A stretch of DNA of 64,000 nt from Myxococcales bacterium (GTDB taxonomy: Bacteria; Myxococcota_A; Polyangia; Polyangiales; Polyangiaceae): NCBI GenBank assembly GCA_016703425.1, contig JADJCA010000011.1:124001-188000 (forward strand), read 5' to 3'. The position numbers and the translations under genes are program-made. Below, one piece after another: positions 6,862 through 14,992 of the stretch (positions are counted from its first letter, which is position 1; each line of letters starts with the position of its first letter). The notes under the pieces were generated by a model. The model saw nothing but the letters and a program-made list of their open reading frames with translations. It was not told where the DNA came from and made no database searches.

Positions 6862-9510
6862 ATGAACCTCACTCGAATCCTCTTCGGCGTCACGGCCTTC
6901 GGCCTCATCGCGTGCACCAACGGGTGCTCGTCGACGGGCGACGACAGCGAAGAGAGCGACGACGCGCTCACGACGAGCCAGCCAGGCCAATGGGTCGTGG
7001 ACCTGAAGAAGGTCGCGCTGCCCACGGACCGCGGCGGCTACGGTCGCTCGTCGCAGCTGTTCTTCGGCCTCGGGCCTGCCGAGTACCTGTGCAAGCCGGG
7101 CGAGCCCGCCGAGCAGTGCGCGCAAAAGCCCGCCTTGTGGGACCAGACGTTCCGCTTCGGCCCGGTCGCTGATGAAGCCGGCGTGGCGTTTCGAAAGCCC
7201 TTCGCGAACGACAAGGAGAACCCCGTCGTCAAGACCGCCGACGGCAAGATCACCGGCCCGAAGGGCAAGGGGCTCAACATCATCCCGCTGCTCAAGAACA
7301 CCGACCCGACCAAGCAGGTCTACCTGCGCCAGTGGCTAAAGAACGGCGACGTGCTCGCGTTCTTCCACCCCGAGCAGTCGAGCATGCGCAACCTGATGGA
7401 CCGTCGCGTGAGCCACGTGGCCATGCACTACGACTACAAGAGTCCGCTCAACGGCAAAGAGTACGTCCACCACATCGACAACCCGAACAACTACGGCCCC
7501 CGCTACAACTACCCGCCGAGCCGGAACATGCCGTTCCACGTCTTCCGGTTCCAGCCCAAGGGCATGGACGCGAAGAAGGCCGAGGCCTACGCGCTCGCGG
7601 CCCGCAACTGGGCCTTCTTGAACGACGACCTCTCGCCCTTCGCGGACTTCTTCGACCTTCAACTTCAGACGCAGCGCGACCTCAAGACGAAGTTCGTCGA
7701 CAAGCTCCTCGCGGGCAGTGAGTCGGCGGAGGTCTATTGCTCCGGTCTCGCCTTCACGAACCTCAACCTGGGGACGAATCACCCGCTTAAGCCGGGCCTT
7801 CTGACCAAGGAATACAAGCGCGGCGAGACGGGCGAAACGTTCGCGCCTGGCGATTGCCAGAGCGGCAACGAGGACAAGTGCGTGCTCGCTCCGGCCAAGC
7901 TCGGTGGCGTCGAGGTCGCGTCGCTCGAGAGCCGAAACAAGCTCGTGGTGAACCCTTACACGACGGGCGAGCTTGCCACCCAGTGGCTCGACAACACCTA
8001 CGGCGAGTTGCCGCTCGAAAAGCGGGCCGAGATCGCCGCAAAGCCGGAGACCCAACAGCAGCTGGCCCAAGGCCTCTACAACGTTCAGTGGAGCGACGGC
8101 GACGGCAAGCCTGGCGACGCGGCGGCCACGGCGCCGCCGGCGGTGACCGCGACCGAGAACCTCAAGGCCTGGGGCGACGCCTACGGCGCAACGCTCGCGT
8201 GGAGCAAGGCCATGAAGGCCGGCGACCAAGCGGCCGCCGCTCTGGCGACGCAGGCCTTCGTCGACGCTCATCAATTGAAGGCGAAGAGCGGCGAAGTGCT
8301 CGGCCTCGCGCAGCTCATCGAGAAGCATAACGCGGCGGTGCCGACGGGCGACGACGCCGAGAAGTGGATCGCCGTCGACGCGGCGAAGATGTCCGCGGCG
8401 CAGATCCTGAGGGCACTTGAGATCGCCCACGTCACCAACCGCTACGTGCCGCCGCGTATGTGGCTCGATACGGCCGACGACCACACGTTCTTGCCCAGCG
8501 GCTTCGACCCGCGCACCGAGAGCAAGGGCGACATGGTCTACGTGGGCACGGTCATCAACTGCGAGCTCTTGGCCGCCACCGACGGCTCGTCGAAGGACGC
8601 GTGCGCGGTCGACGGCGCCGGCGTCGGCGCAGGCTCCGATCAGTTCAGCGAAGGCGGCGCCGACACGAGCACCTACGCGCACTACGCCGTGGCGAACGGC
8701 GCCGAGCGAACGCACCGACGCTTCGACGCTAGCACCGGACCCGAGCTCATGGGGAAGGGAACCAAGATCACCGTCCGCGCCACGAGCTTCGAGATGAAGG
8801 ACGTGAAGTTCCTTCTGCACACGCCCGATCTCTACGCCGAGGGCTTTCCTCAACACGTCAACGAACTGTTCGGGGCCCTTCCGCCCGAGGCGCTCCCCGC
8901 CGACGCCCGGCAAGCGGGCCTCCCAGCCCTCAGCGTCCGCGACTACGACACCGCGTGCACGGCCATGAACAAGGTCGCGAGAGCCCAACAGCGCCGCGGC
9001 TCCTGCGCGCCAAAACGCGCCATCGTGCTCGACGTCTCGAAGTCCGCTGAGGTCGCTCGCCGCGACGCGCGCGCCACCGCATCGGGCCCGGTCCCCGACG
9101 CCGTGTACACCTTCGACCTCACGAAGGTGTGCCGCATCACGAGCCACACGGCGCGCACGATGAAGTGCCCCGTCGTCTCCCAGAAGGCCGACGGCTCAGG
9201 GTGGGACTTCGCCAACGTCAAGGACGTGGAGGTCAGCCGCTCGACCCACGGGCTGGTGTCGACGACGATGGTCGACGTTGGCGCCACGGCGACCGGCCAA
9301 GCGCCTCAAGTCGATGCGTCGAACGCAAACAGCGAGCGCGACCAGCGCTCCTACGGCCTCTGCGCGGCCTGCGACGCCGGCGGCGGGCACTTCAACCAGT
9401 GGACCATCTCGATCCAGAACGAGGCGATCGCGACGCCGGCGCCCAATCCGACGCCAACGCCGACGCCCCCGCCGCCGCCGCCGGTTAACCCGTCGACGCC
9501 GGGCAAGTAG
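6862..9510 (+). CDS. Large lipoprotein with a permuted NlpC/P60 (YiiX-like) papain fold
   Basis: The ATG at 6862 starts a lipoprotein signal (MNLTRILFGVTAFGLIAC, lipobox LIAC at 15-18); an in-frame GTG at 6832 is less likely. The product has 882 residues. Residues about 160-300 carry the order seen in circularly permuted NlpC/P60-like proteins: NGDVLAFF, RRVSHVAMHYDY with His185, HHIDN (203-207), MPFHVFRFQP, and late VYCSGLAF with candidate nucleophile Cys293. Such enzymes hydrolyse or transfer on amide or ester bonds in the cell envelope. The remaining 580 residues are unassigned and include Cys-containing segments. The C-terminus is a Pro/Thr-rich tail. A strong hairpin terminator follows the stop. 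Confidence 0.7.
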   Translation: MNLTRILFGVTAFGLIACTNGCSSTGDDSEESDDALTTSQPGQWVVDLKKVALPTDRGGYGRSSQLFFGLGPAEYLCKPGEPAEQCAQKPALWDQTFRFGPVADEAGVAFRKPFANDKENPVVKTADGKITGPKGKGLNIIPLLKNTDPTKQVYLRQWLKNGDVLAFFHPEQSSMRNLMDRRVSHVAMHYDYKSPLNGKEYVHHIDNPNNYGPRYNYPPSRNMPFHVFRFQPKGMDAKKAEAYALAARNWAFLNDDLSPFADFFDLQLQTQRDLKTKFVDKLLAGSESAEVYCSGLAFTNLNLGTNHPLKPGLLTKEYKRGETGETFAPGDCQSGNEDKCVLAPAKLGGVEVASLESRNKLVVNPYTTGELATQWLDNTYGELPLEKRAEIAAKPETQQQLAQGLYNVQWSDGDGKPGDAAATAPPAVTATENLKAWGDAYGATLAWSKAMKAGDQAAAALATQAFVDAHQLKAKSGEVLGLAQLIEKHNAAVPTGDDAEKWIAVDAAKMSAAQILRALEIAHVTNRYVPPRMWLDTADDHTFLPSGFDPRTESKGDMVYVGTVINCELLAATDGSSKDACAVDGAGVGAGSDQFSEGGADTSTYAHYAVANGAERTHRRFDASTGPELMGKGTKITVRATSFEMKDVKFLLHTPDLYAEGFPQHVNELFGALPPEALPADARQAGLPALSVRDYDTACTAMNKVARAQQRRGSCAPKRAIVLDVSKSAEVARRDARATASGPVPDAVYTFDLTKVCRITSHTARTMKCPVVSQKADGSGWDFANVKDVEVSRSTHGLVSTTMVDVGATATGQAPQVDASNANSERDQRSYGLCAACDAGGGHFNQWTISIQNEAIATPAPNPTPTPTPPPPPPVNPSTPGK

Positions 9511-9516
9511 ATCGAA

Positions 9517-9555
9517 AAGCTCGCCGAGGTTCGTCCTCGGCGAGCTTCTTTTTCC
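9517..9555 (+). terminator. Strong rho-independent terminator, probably bidirectional
   Basis: A perfect 13-bp stem (9517-9529 with 9535-9547, starting AAGCTCGCCGAGG) with loop TTCGT is followed by CTTTTTCC. It starts 7 bp after the stop at 9510. The left flank GAAAA gives a short U-run on the other strand, so it can also serve the convergent gene at 9628-10050. Confidence 0.92.
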
Positions 9556-9627
9556 TGGTGAAGTCAGCGTGGCGCGAACCAGCGCGCAACATGAGCCCCG
9601 CCATGCGCGAAGGCGCGCGACTTGCGA

Positions 9628-10050
9628 TTACTGAAGGGCCACGAGCTCGTCGCGACTCTTGACGACCTCGTCGTGGATCTCGACGAGCACCGCGCGCACG
9701 GAAGCCGACCATTCGCCCGTGAGGGCCGTCGCGAAACGCGACTCGAGCCGGGCCTGCGAAGCTTTGCACGCGGTGAGCACGTCGCCGGCGTTGGGCCCGG
9801 CCGCGAACATCATGGCACTCACGCGAGCTGCCCGGACTTCGCCAAGAAACGACGCGCGAGCGCCCGGCACGCCACGAAGGGTGCGGCCCGCTTGCTGGAG
9901 CTCGGAGACGAAGTGGACGCGGCGTCGCGCGAGGCGCGCGAGCGGTGCGCGGCGCGATGGATCGAGTCGCTCGCCGCGGTCGAGCATGTGCTCGTCGTCG
10001 ACACACGCCCGAAGGAGTGTGCGGAGTTGCCGGTTCATTGATTGCGCCAT
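9628..10050 (-). CDS. Small four-helix-bundle protein, DUF2383/ferritin-like
   Basis: The product has 140 residues, is all-helical by composition and has no signal peptide. The pattern NRQLRTLLRACVDDEHML, then RRVHFVSELQQA, KASQARLESRFATAL and VLVEIHDEVVKSRDEL resembles the PA2169/DUF2383 family of ferritin-like bundles. In that family acidic and histidine positions may bind metal (here Asp-Glu-His near residue 20 and Glu-Ile-His near 125). Function is unknown. It converges on the terminator at 9517-9555. The family call is tentative. Confidence 0.7.
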   Translation of the reverse strand: MAQSMNRQLRTLLRACVDDEHMLDRGERLDPSRRAPLARLARRRVHFVSELQQAGRTLRGVPGARASFLGEVRAARVSAMMFAAGPNAGDVLTACKASQARLESRFATALTGEWSASVRAVLVEIHDEVVKSRDELVALQ

Positions 10051-10721
10051 GCGAGTCGACCTTTCGTGGTGACTCGACGCGCGCGCTCTTGCGCGGGTTC
10101 ATTGGAGCCGACCGCCGGCCCGCGCTCTCGCGCTCGACGGTCGGAAGGGAACATAGGCACGCTCCGCCGATCTCGCCTGAACATTCGCAGAAATCGTGAC
10201 GCCGGGCTCCGCGCGAGGGCCGCCCATGCCCCGTCTCCGCGCGGAAAGCTTGCGGATCGAGGGCGATCCAAAGCCAGGCGCCGCCGGAGCTGTACCGCCG
10301 CGCTCCCACCGTGTGACACGACAGGCGACACGTCTGGCTGAGCCGGGCGCGAGTGGCGCTTTTTTCGTGTTTGCGCTCGTTTCGTCGGAGGTATTCCCGA
10401 TCCATCCTCGGGCAGGCTCGGCCCGCTCCGGCGGCCGATTCTTCGGCAGATCCGGCGCCGCGTCGTTGGCACCGTCCCTGCTCAGACCAAAGACATCATG
10501 AGCAGAGAGCTCCCGGACCTTGCACTCCTACGGCGACTCCGCGCCGGTTTGAGTGCCCACGAGCCAACGGTAACGGTCAGACCCATTGTGGTCGGGCGTG
10601 GTTACAACGCGTCCCAAAAGATGCGTGAAGACCTCGAGCTCATGGCCTGGTCGCTCTCGCGCTCCGGGCTCTTGCCCTGGTAGGGAGTCGACGCGAGACC
10701 CGCGCGCGAGAACGCCGGGCG
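10051..10721. other. Intergenic interval of about 670 bp with no convincing gene
   Basis: The interval separates two leftward genes. Long open frames here have arginine-rich out-of-frame composition and no start signal. The only candidate is the 61-codon frame at 10498-10683. Promoters of the bundle gene at 10050 would lie at its left end. No terminator-like hairpin was found. Confidence 0.6.
10498..10683 (+). CDS. Possible small protein, 61 residues
   Basis: An ATG opens a frame beginning MSRELPDLALLRRLRAGL and ending SRSGLLPW. Its third-position GC is roughly three quarters, lower than the neighbours, and no family was recognised. It lies in a gap that would otherwise be empty, on the strand opposite the caspase operon and converging on it. 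It could equally be chance; there is no clear ribosome-binding site. Confidence 0.25.
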   Translation: MSRELPDLALLRRLRAGLSAHEPTVTVRPIVVGRGYNASQKMREDLELMAWSLSRSGLLPW

Positions 10722-12284
10722 CTAAAACGCGACGCCGGCGCCGACCGCAGCCCCGATCGTAAAACGCGGCTCGGTCCCCGAAGTCGTCGGCACGAGCAGC
10801 GAAGCGCCATCGGCACCAACGCTCATGAAGAGCGGGCCTGCAACGCGCCAGGAAGCACGGAGCAGCGCGCCAAGCCCGGCGCCGACGGCGCTCTTCGACT
10901 CGGATGTGACGAGCCCCGCAGCGGAGGCGCGCTCCGCGTCGATGCGCTCGAGGCGCTGGCCAATCCACTCCAGGACAGGTCCACCACCGGCGCGAAGCGT
11001 GATCGGCCCGATGGCGCCGCGCCACTCGATGTTGAGCGAAGCGCCCGCGGTCTTCTCGTCGACGCGTCGGGCCGCCGTATCCATGCGGCCGACGGCGCCG
11101 TGTACGCCCACGCCCATGGCCCAACCGTCGAAGCGCCGGTGGTAACGCAAGAAGCCTCGCTGGACGAGCCCCAACTCGAGCTGCACCGCCGGTGCGTAGA
11201 GCGCTTCGAGCTCATTCGGAGAAACGATGACGGCCCCGCCCTTCTGCGCCAGCGTCTCGAGCGCGACATCTCGAAAGTCCGACGGTCCAAGGGTGCGCTC
11301 CTCGCCGCGACCGAGCGTGACCTCGGCCGCACCGCCGCGCCCCGCCGCGCGACGTTGGACCACGTAAGCACCGGGGGCGAGCGCGAGGGAGACGCGACGA
11401 TCGGCGGCGCTCCAGGCCTCCGAGAGGACGCGGCGCGAGCGGGGCTCGTAGACCAGGTATTGCGCGTCGGCGACTTGTGGGAGCACGAGCCGCGCCGTCA
11501 TCGGCGTTGGCGTGGTCAGCACGACGGGCCCCGTTTCGCGGAGGTCGAGCTGCGCTGTGGGCCTTTGGAGCACGCCCGAGGCGCGCGCCGACCGAAAGAG
11601 CGTCTGGTGGTACGCGTAGTCGTAAGCCTCGGCCAGCGTCACGCGCCGATCGGAGTCGGCGTCGGCGGCGCCGCGCAGGCCGCTCAACCAGTAGTGCGTA
11701 AAGACGCCTCCGCCCAGCTCGCGAGACTCTTGCGCCGGATCGCCCTCCGACGACGCGTGGATCCACACCGTGCCGACGGCCGCGCCGGTGCCGTCGGGCA
11801 GCGCGACGGCGAAGGGCGCGTCTTGGCTCATGCCCTTTTCGCGTGTGTCATCGTTGCGGCACGCGTCGAGGACCACGACGCGGAGGGCCGCCGGCACCTT
11901 GGCGACGCGGGCCGCTAGGTCCGACACGGCCATCGTCTCGGCAGCCAAATGCAGGCGTTCGCGATCGCCGTGACCGCTGAAATAGAAGACGAGGCTCACC
12001 TCGTCGGGGCGCCGCGCTTGAGCCATCACGCGGGCCCGCTCGAGCGCCGCCGCGAGCTGGGCGCCGGTGGGCTCGTCGAGAAAGATGGCCGCGTCGGGGC
12101 GAACGCCGCCGATCTGACGAAAGACCTCCGAGACGCGCATCGCGTCGTCGCGTGCATACTGCAAAGGACGCTCGCTGGGCGCGCCGTAGCGGTGCCCCGC
12201 CGCGACGAGAATGCGCAGCGGCTCACCGTGCGCTGGAGACGCGACGAAGAGCCCTGCGAGCAGGCCTGCCGCGACGCGCTTCAT
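10722..12284 (-). CDS. Secreted caspase-like (C14) protein fused to a probable outer-membrane beta-barrel
   Basis: The 520-residue product starts with a cleavable signal (MKRVAAGLLAGLFVASPAHG). Residues 22-220 are a caspase fold: FYFSGHGD with His105, VVLDACRNDD with Cys142, and WIHASSEGDPAQES downstream as the substrate-pocket strand. Both dyad residues are present. Residues about 225-345 form an unassigned middle part. From about 355 to the end the sequence alternates hydrophobic and polar residues in short strands (LELGLVQRGFLRYH, GWAMGVGVHGAVG, PITLRAGGGPVLEW) and ends FTIGAAVGAGVAF with a terminal Phe, as in outer-membrane barrels. The start overlaps the anti-sigma gene by ATGA, so the two are translationally coupled. 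Confidence 0.85.
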   Translation of the reverse strand: MKRVAAGLLAGLFVASPAHGEPLRILVAAGHRYGAPSERPLQYARDDAMRVSEVFRQIGGVRPDAAIFLDEPTGAQLAAALERARVMAQARRPDEVSLVFYFSGHGDRERLHLAAETMAVSDLAARVAKVPAALRVVVLDACRNDDTREKGMSQDAPFAVALPDGTGAAVGTVWIHASSEGDPAQESRELGGGVFTHYWLSGLRGAADADSDRRVTLAEAYDYAYHQTLFRSARASGVLQRPTAQLDLRETGPVVLTTPTPMTARLVLPQVADAQYLVYEPRSRRVLSEAWSAADRRVSLALAPGAYVVQRRAAGRGGAAEVTLGRGEERTLGPSDFRDVALETLAQKGGAVIVSPNELEALYAPAVQLELGLVQRGFLRYHRRFDGWAMGVGVHGAVGRMDTAARRVDEKTAGASLNIEWRGAIGPITLRAGGGPVLEWIGQRLERIDAERASAAGLVTSESKSAVGAGLGALLRASWRVAGPLFMSVGADGASLLVPTTSGTEPRFTIGAAVGAGVAF

Positions 12285-13039
12285 GGCCGCGCCGCGCCAA
12301 AGGGGATCACCCGCAGGCCGTCCGCCGCCGCCGGATTGCGAGAGAGGCGCACCCGCGCGACCGCTTCCGGAGCGCCGACCACGATGTGTCCCGAGGGGGG
12401 CGCGTCATCGAAGCGCAGGGAAAATTCCGAAAAGAACGTGCCGCCATCAAAGAGCGAGGCCTCGATGAGCGGCACCCAGGTACCGTCTTCGGCGAGGGCC
12501 CCGGCGGCGAGCGGCGTGGGCCCTTCAAGGGCAACCTCGAGGCGAAGCCGATCTTGCGGCACGACCTCGACGGGACCGACGACGCGTTGCTGCGCGCCGC
12601 CGCGCTCGCGGATGAGCGCGACGGCGAAGCCACCCTTGAAGGTCGTCTCGGGGATCACGCTCGAGGTTCCGCCGCCTGCTGAAGGAGAACTTGCTCGCTG
12701 TGAAGGAACGTCGAAGGCGCCGGGCACGCCGCTCTGCGGGCGAAAGACCAGCAGAAGGAGCGCCGCCGCCGCCAACGGAGCGAGCCCCCAATAGATGCGC
12801 GCGCGCAGCACGCGTTCAAACGGCACGACGGAGGGACGCTCGCGGGAGGCCTTCCGCAGGGTCGCGTCGATGAAGTCGTCGGCGCTCGCGGCTCGAAGGA
12901 AGTCCGCGCTCCCCTGTTTGAGCGACGCCACGAAGGCCGCGCACGCCTCGCAGGCAGCCACGTGCGCCTCGGTGGCCGCGTCAGGCTCTCCGGCAAAGTG
13001 CGCTTCGAGGGTGCGCGCCGACGGATGCTCCGCGCTCAT
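12281..13039 (-). CDS. Membrane-anchored zinc-finger anti-sigma factor
   Basis: The product has 252 residues. The N-terminus has the ZAS motif His-x3-Cys-x2-Cys (HVAACEACAAF near residues 26-36), which binds zinc and grips an ECF sigma factor. A single membrane span follows (YWGLAPLAAAALLLLVF, about residues 82-98). A predicted periplasmic part of about 150 residues contains GTWVPLIEASLF and a final DGLRVIPF. It overlaps the sigma gene upstream and the caspase gene downstream by ATGA each, which fixes its partner and suggests the three work together. It presumably holds the sigma factor until an envelope signal arrives. Confidence 0.9.
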   Translation of the reverse strand: MSAEHPSARTLEAHFAGEPDAATEAHVAACEACAAFVASLKQGSADFLRAASADDFIDATLRKASRERPSVVPFERVLRARIYWGLAPLAAAALLLLVFRPQSGVPGAFDVPSQRASSPSAGGGTSSVIPETTFKGGFAVALIRERGGAQQRVVGPVEVVPQDRLRLEVALEGPTPLAAGALAEDGTWVPLIEASLFDGGTFFSEFSLRFDDAPPSGHIVVGAPEAVARVRLSRNPAAADGLRVIPFGAARP

Positions 13040-13533
13040 GACGCCGCCGCGGCACGGGCCGCCCTCTCTTTGAGTGCCGAGAGGCGCTTGTGGATCGCGG
13101 GCTGACTCACGCCTAGCTCGGCCGCGAGTTCCGTCTGGGTGAGGCCATCGACGTAAGCGAGCACGGCGAGCTCCTGTTCGTGGTCGTCGAGGCGACTGAG
13201 CACGCGAAGCGCGAGGTTTCGGGCTTCGTGGTCGACCCCCGGCGGCGCCGGGACGTCAACGGCGTCGTCGTCGAGCGGTGCGCTCGCTCGTTCGCGCCGA
13301 TTGCGTCGCATCTGATCGAAACACGTTCGATCGGTGACGCGTTTGAGCCAAGAGAGCGGCTTTGCCGCGTCGCGCACGCCGGCGCCGCTTCGGAGCAGTT
13401 TCACGAAGACCTCCTGCAGCGCGTCGTCGGCGCCGGCCTTGTCGCGCAAGAGCGTCGTGCATCGCCGGTGCAGCAGAAAGCCGTACCGGCGATACAGATC
13501 GGTGAGCTCGTCACGGGTGAGGCCTTCGTCCAC
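13036..13533 (-). CDS. ECF-type RNA polymerase sigma factor
   Basis: The product has 165 residues from the GTG at 13533. Region 2 is visible as ADDALQEVFVKLLRS and WLKRVTDRTCFDQMRR. Region 4 is LDDHEQELAVLAYVDGLTQTELAAELGVSQPAIHKRLSALKER, split here by role: the sensor helix and then the DNA-recognition helix. It is the first gene of the sigma / anti-sigma / caspase operon. ECF sigma factors usually activate their own operon, so a conserved site upstream of 13533 would be expected. Its -10-like TATGCT (13546-13551) lies only 12 bases before the start codon. Confidence 0.95.
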   Translation of the reverse strand: MDEGLTRDELTDLYRRYGFLLHRRCTTLLRDKAGADDALQEVFVKLLRSGAGVRDAAKPLSWLKRVTDRTCFDQMRRNRRERASAPLDDDAVDVPAPPGVDHEARNLALRVLSRLDDHEQELAVLAYVDGLTQTELAAELGVSQPAIHKRLSALKERAARAAAAS

Positions 13534-13545
13534 GGTGGCGCGGCG

Positions 13546-13551
13546 AGCATA
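13546..13551 (-). promoter_or_regulatory. -10-like TATGCT before the ECF sigma gene
   Basis: On the minus strand AGTATGCT sits 12 bases before the GTG at 13533. This would give a leader of only a few bases. The -35 region would fall inside the 3' end of the upstream lipoprotein gene. Whether this is a housekeeping or autoregulated promoter cannot be told. Confidence 0.35.
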
Positions 13552-13562
13552 CTCTCACCGGG

Positions 13563-14698
13563 TCAGGGGGAAACGCAGGGCCAGTTGGCGGGCACCGGCG
13601 AGGGGCGCGAAACGACGGTCGTGTCGCAAACGACGCGGTCGCCGCAGAGGTTCTGCGAGTTCTCGCACGGCGTGTAGCTGAAGCTCGAGCCGTCCGCCTT
13701 GCAGTAGAGGCGCGGACTCCCGGCCGGCGGGTAGTAAGTCGAACCGTTGCCGTTCACGCCACCCATGGCGACCGCCACGCCCATCGAGCCTCCCTGCCCC
13801 TGGCACATGAACTCCGTCAATTTCGGCGACGCCGTAAGGGGCAACGTGAAGAGCGCGTCGATGGCGTGAACCTGCGGCTCGCCGCTGGTGCACTCGCGCG
13901 TCGGCATCGGGACGGGCGCGCCGGCGCCCGCGTCAGTGCGCACATCGGTCGCTTCGCCGCCGACCTCACCGCGCGTGCAGACGTCGCTCGGCAGCGAGAG
14001 CTGACTGAAGCCCTTGGGGATCGAGAGCTGCGCGAAATCCGTGCCCGCGGGCGCCACACCTTCGGCGTAGACCACGTAGAGATCTTCGTTCACCCCCACG
14101 ACGCGATCGACCGCCGTGGTGGCCTTGTCGTCGAGCAAGTCTAGGATGCCGTTGCCGTTCAAGTCCTCGTAGGCGACCAGTGTCCCGATGGCGATGCGGA
14201 AGGGATCGCCAGGGAGCGCCGGCCGGAGATCACTCTGCGGGCGCACGCCGCCGCCGCTCGGAGGCGCGGGCGTCGGCGAGGGGACGCCCCCCGCGCTGGG
14301 CGGTGCGTCGTCGCAAAGCGCCGAGGCCGGCGGCGCGGCCGCGCCGCTGCTGGGATCGTAGCCGGGACTGCACTCGCTGGGCTTGTTGACCTTGCCGGGA
14401 GCGCGCATCGCGTCGAGAGGAGGAAGGGCCCTTACGTCGAGCTTGAACTGCGACGGAAACACCGGCTGCACGGGAACGTCTTGCGAGACGCGAACGCCTC
14501 CGCCTCGCCGCCCCACACGATGGCGACGCGCATGTTGGCGCCAGCCGCATACCCCTCGGGGTTCGCCAACTGCCCACGGATCGTGGCGATGATCGGGGCC
14601 TGAGCCGGATCGCCATCGAGCTGGCCACAACCGGAGGCGAAGCCCGCGAGTGCGACGAGGGACGCGAGGGCCAACGAGGACGAGATGACATTGCGCAT
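13563..14698 (-). pseudogene. Putative lipoprotein gene interrupted by a one-base frameshift
   Basis: From the ATG at 14698 the frame encodes a lipoprotein signal (MRNVISSSLALASLVALAGFASGC) and then APIIATIRGQLANPEGYAAG and MRVAIVWGGEAEAF, up to about 14492. The following residues that fit (RVSQDVPVQPVFPSQF, then LDVRALPPLDAM) are in the next frame and run to the stop at 13563. Inserting one C after the TTC of EAEAF would restore a single protein of about 378 residues. The second part includes YEDLNGNGILDLLDD, VVYAEGVAPAGTDF and a Cys-rich end. The whole looks like a secreted myxobacterial lipoprotein of unknown function. The lesion may be a sequencing error or a real mutation. Confidence 0.75.
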
Positions 14699-14992
14699 GA
14701 AAGCCTCAAGTGGCGCCGCCGACGTCCTTGAACGACGGGGCGCGAAGCATGGCCCAGTCCCGCGGTGGCGCAAGGCCAGGGCGAAAACGGGCGGTTATTT
14801 GCGGAGCGCCTTTGCGTGAAGTGCGGGCGGCGCCGACATCCACGAAGACGCCGGTGGTGGCGGCCGCGATAACCAAAATCGACACGTCCTCGAAAGAAAC
14901 TACGACGCCGCGCGCGCCGCGGTGATTTCGTCGCGCCTTTGCTTGGGAGGCCCCGTTGTTTCGGGGCGAGGAAGGCCGTAAAGAGCGTGGCC

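Noticed and set aside
7336..9147. 603-codon minus-strand frame opposite the permuted papain-like lipoprotein
   Set aside because: Antisense shadow rich in Arg/Val/Leu/His with no signal or motif.
9485..10405. 306-codon minus-strand frame across the DUF2383-like gene and the empty interval
   Set aside because: It runs through the terminator and overlaps a better gene in another frame; arginine-rich composition.
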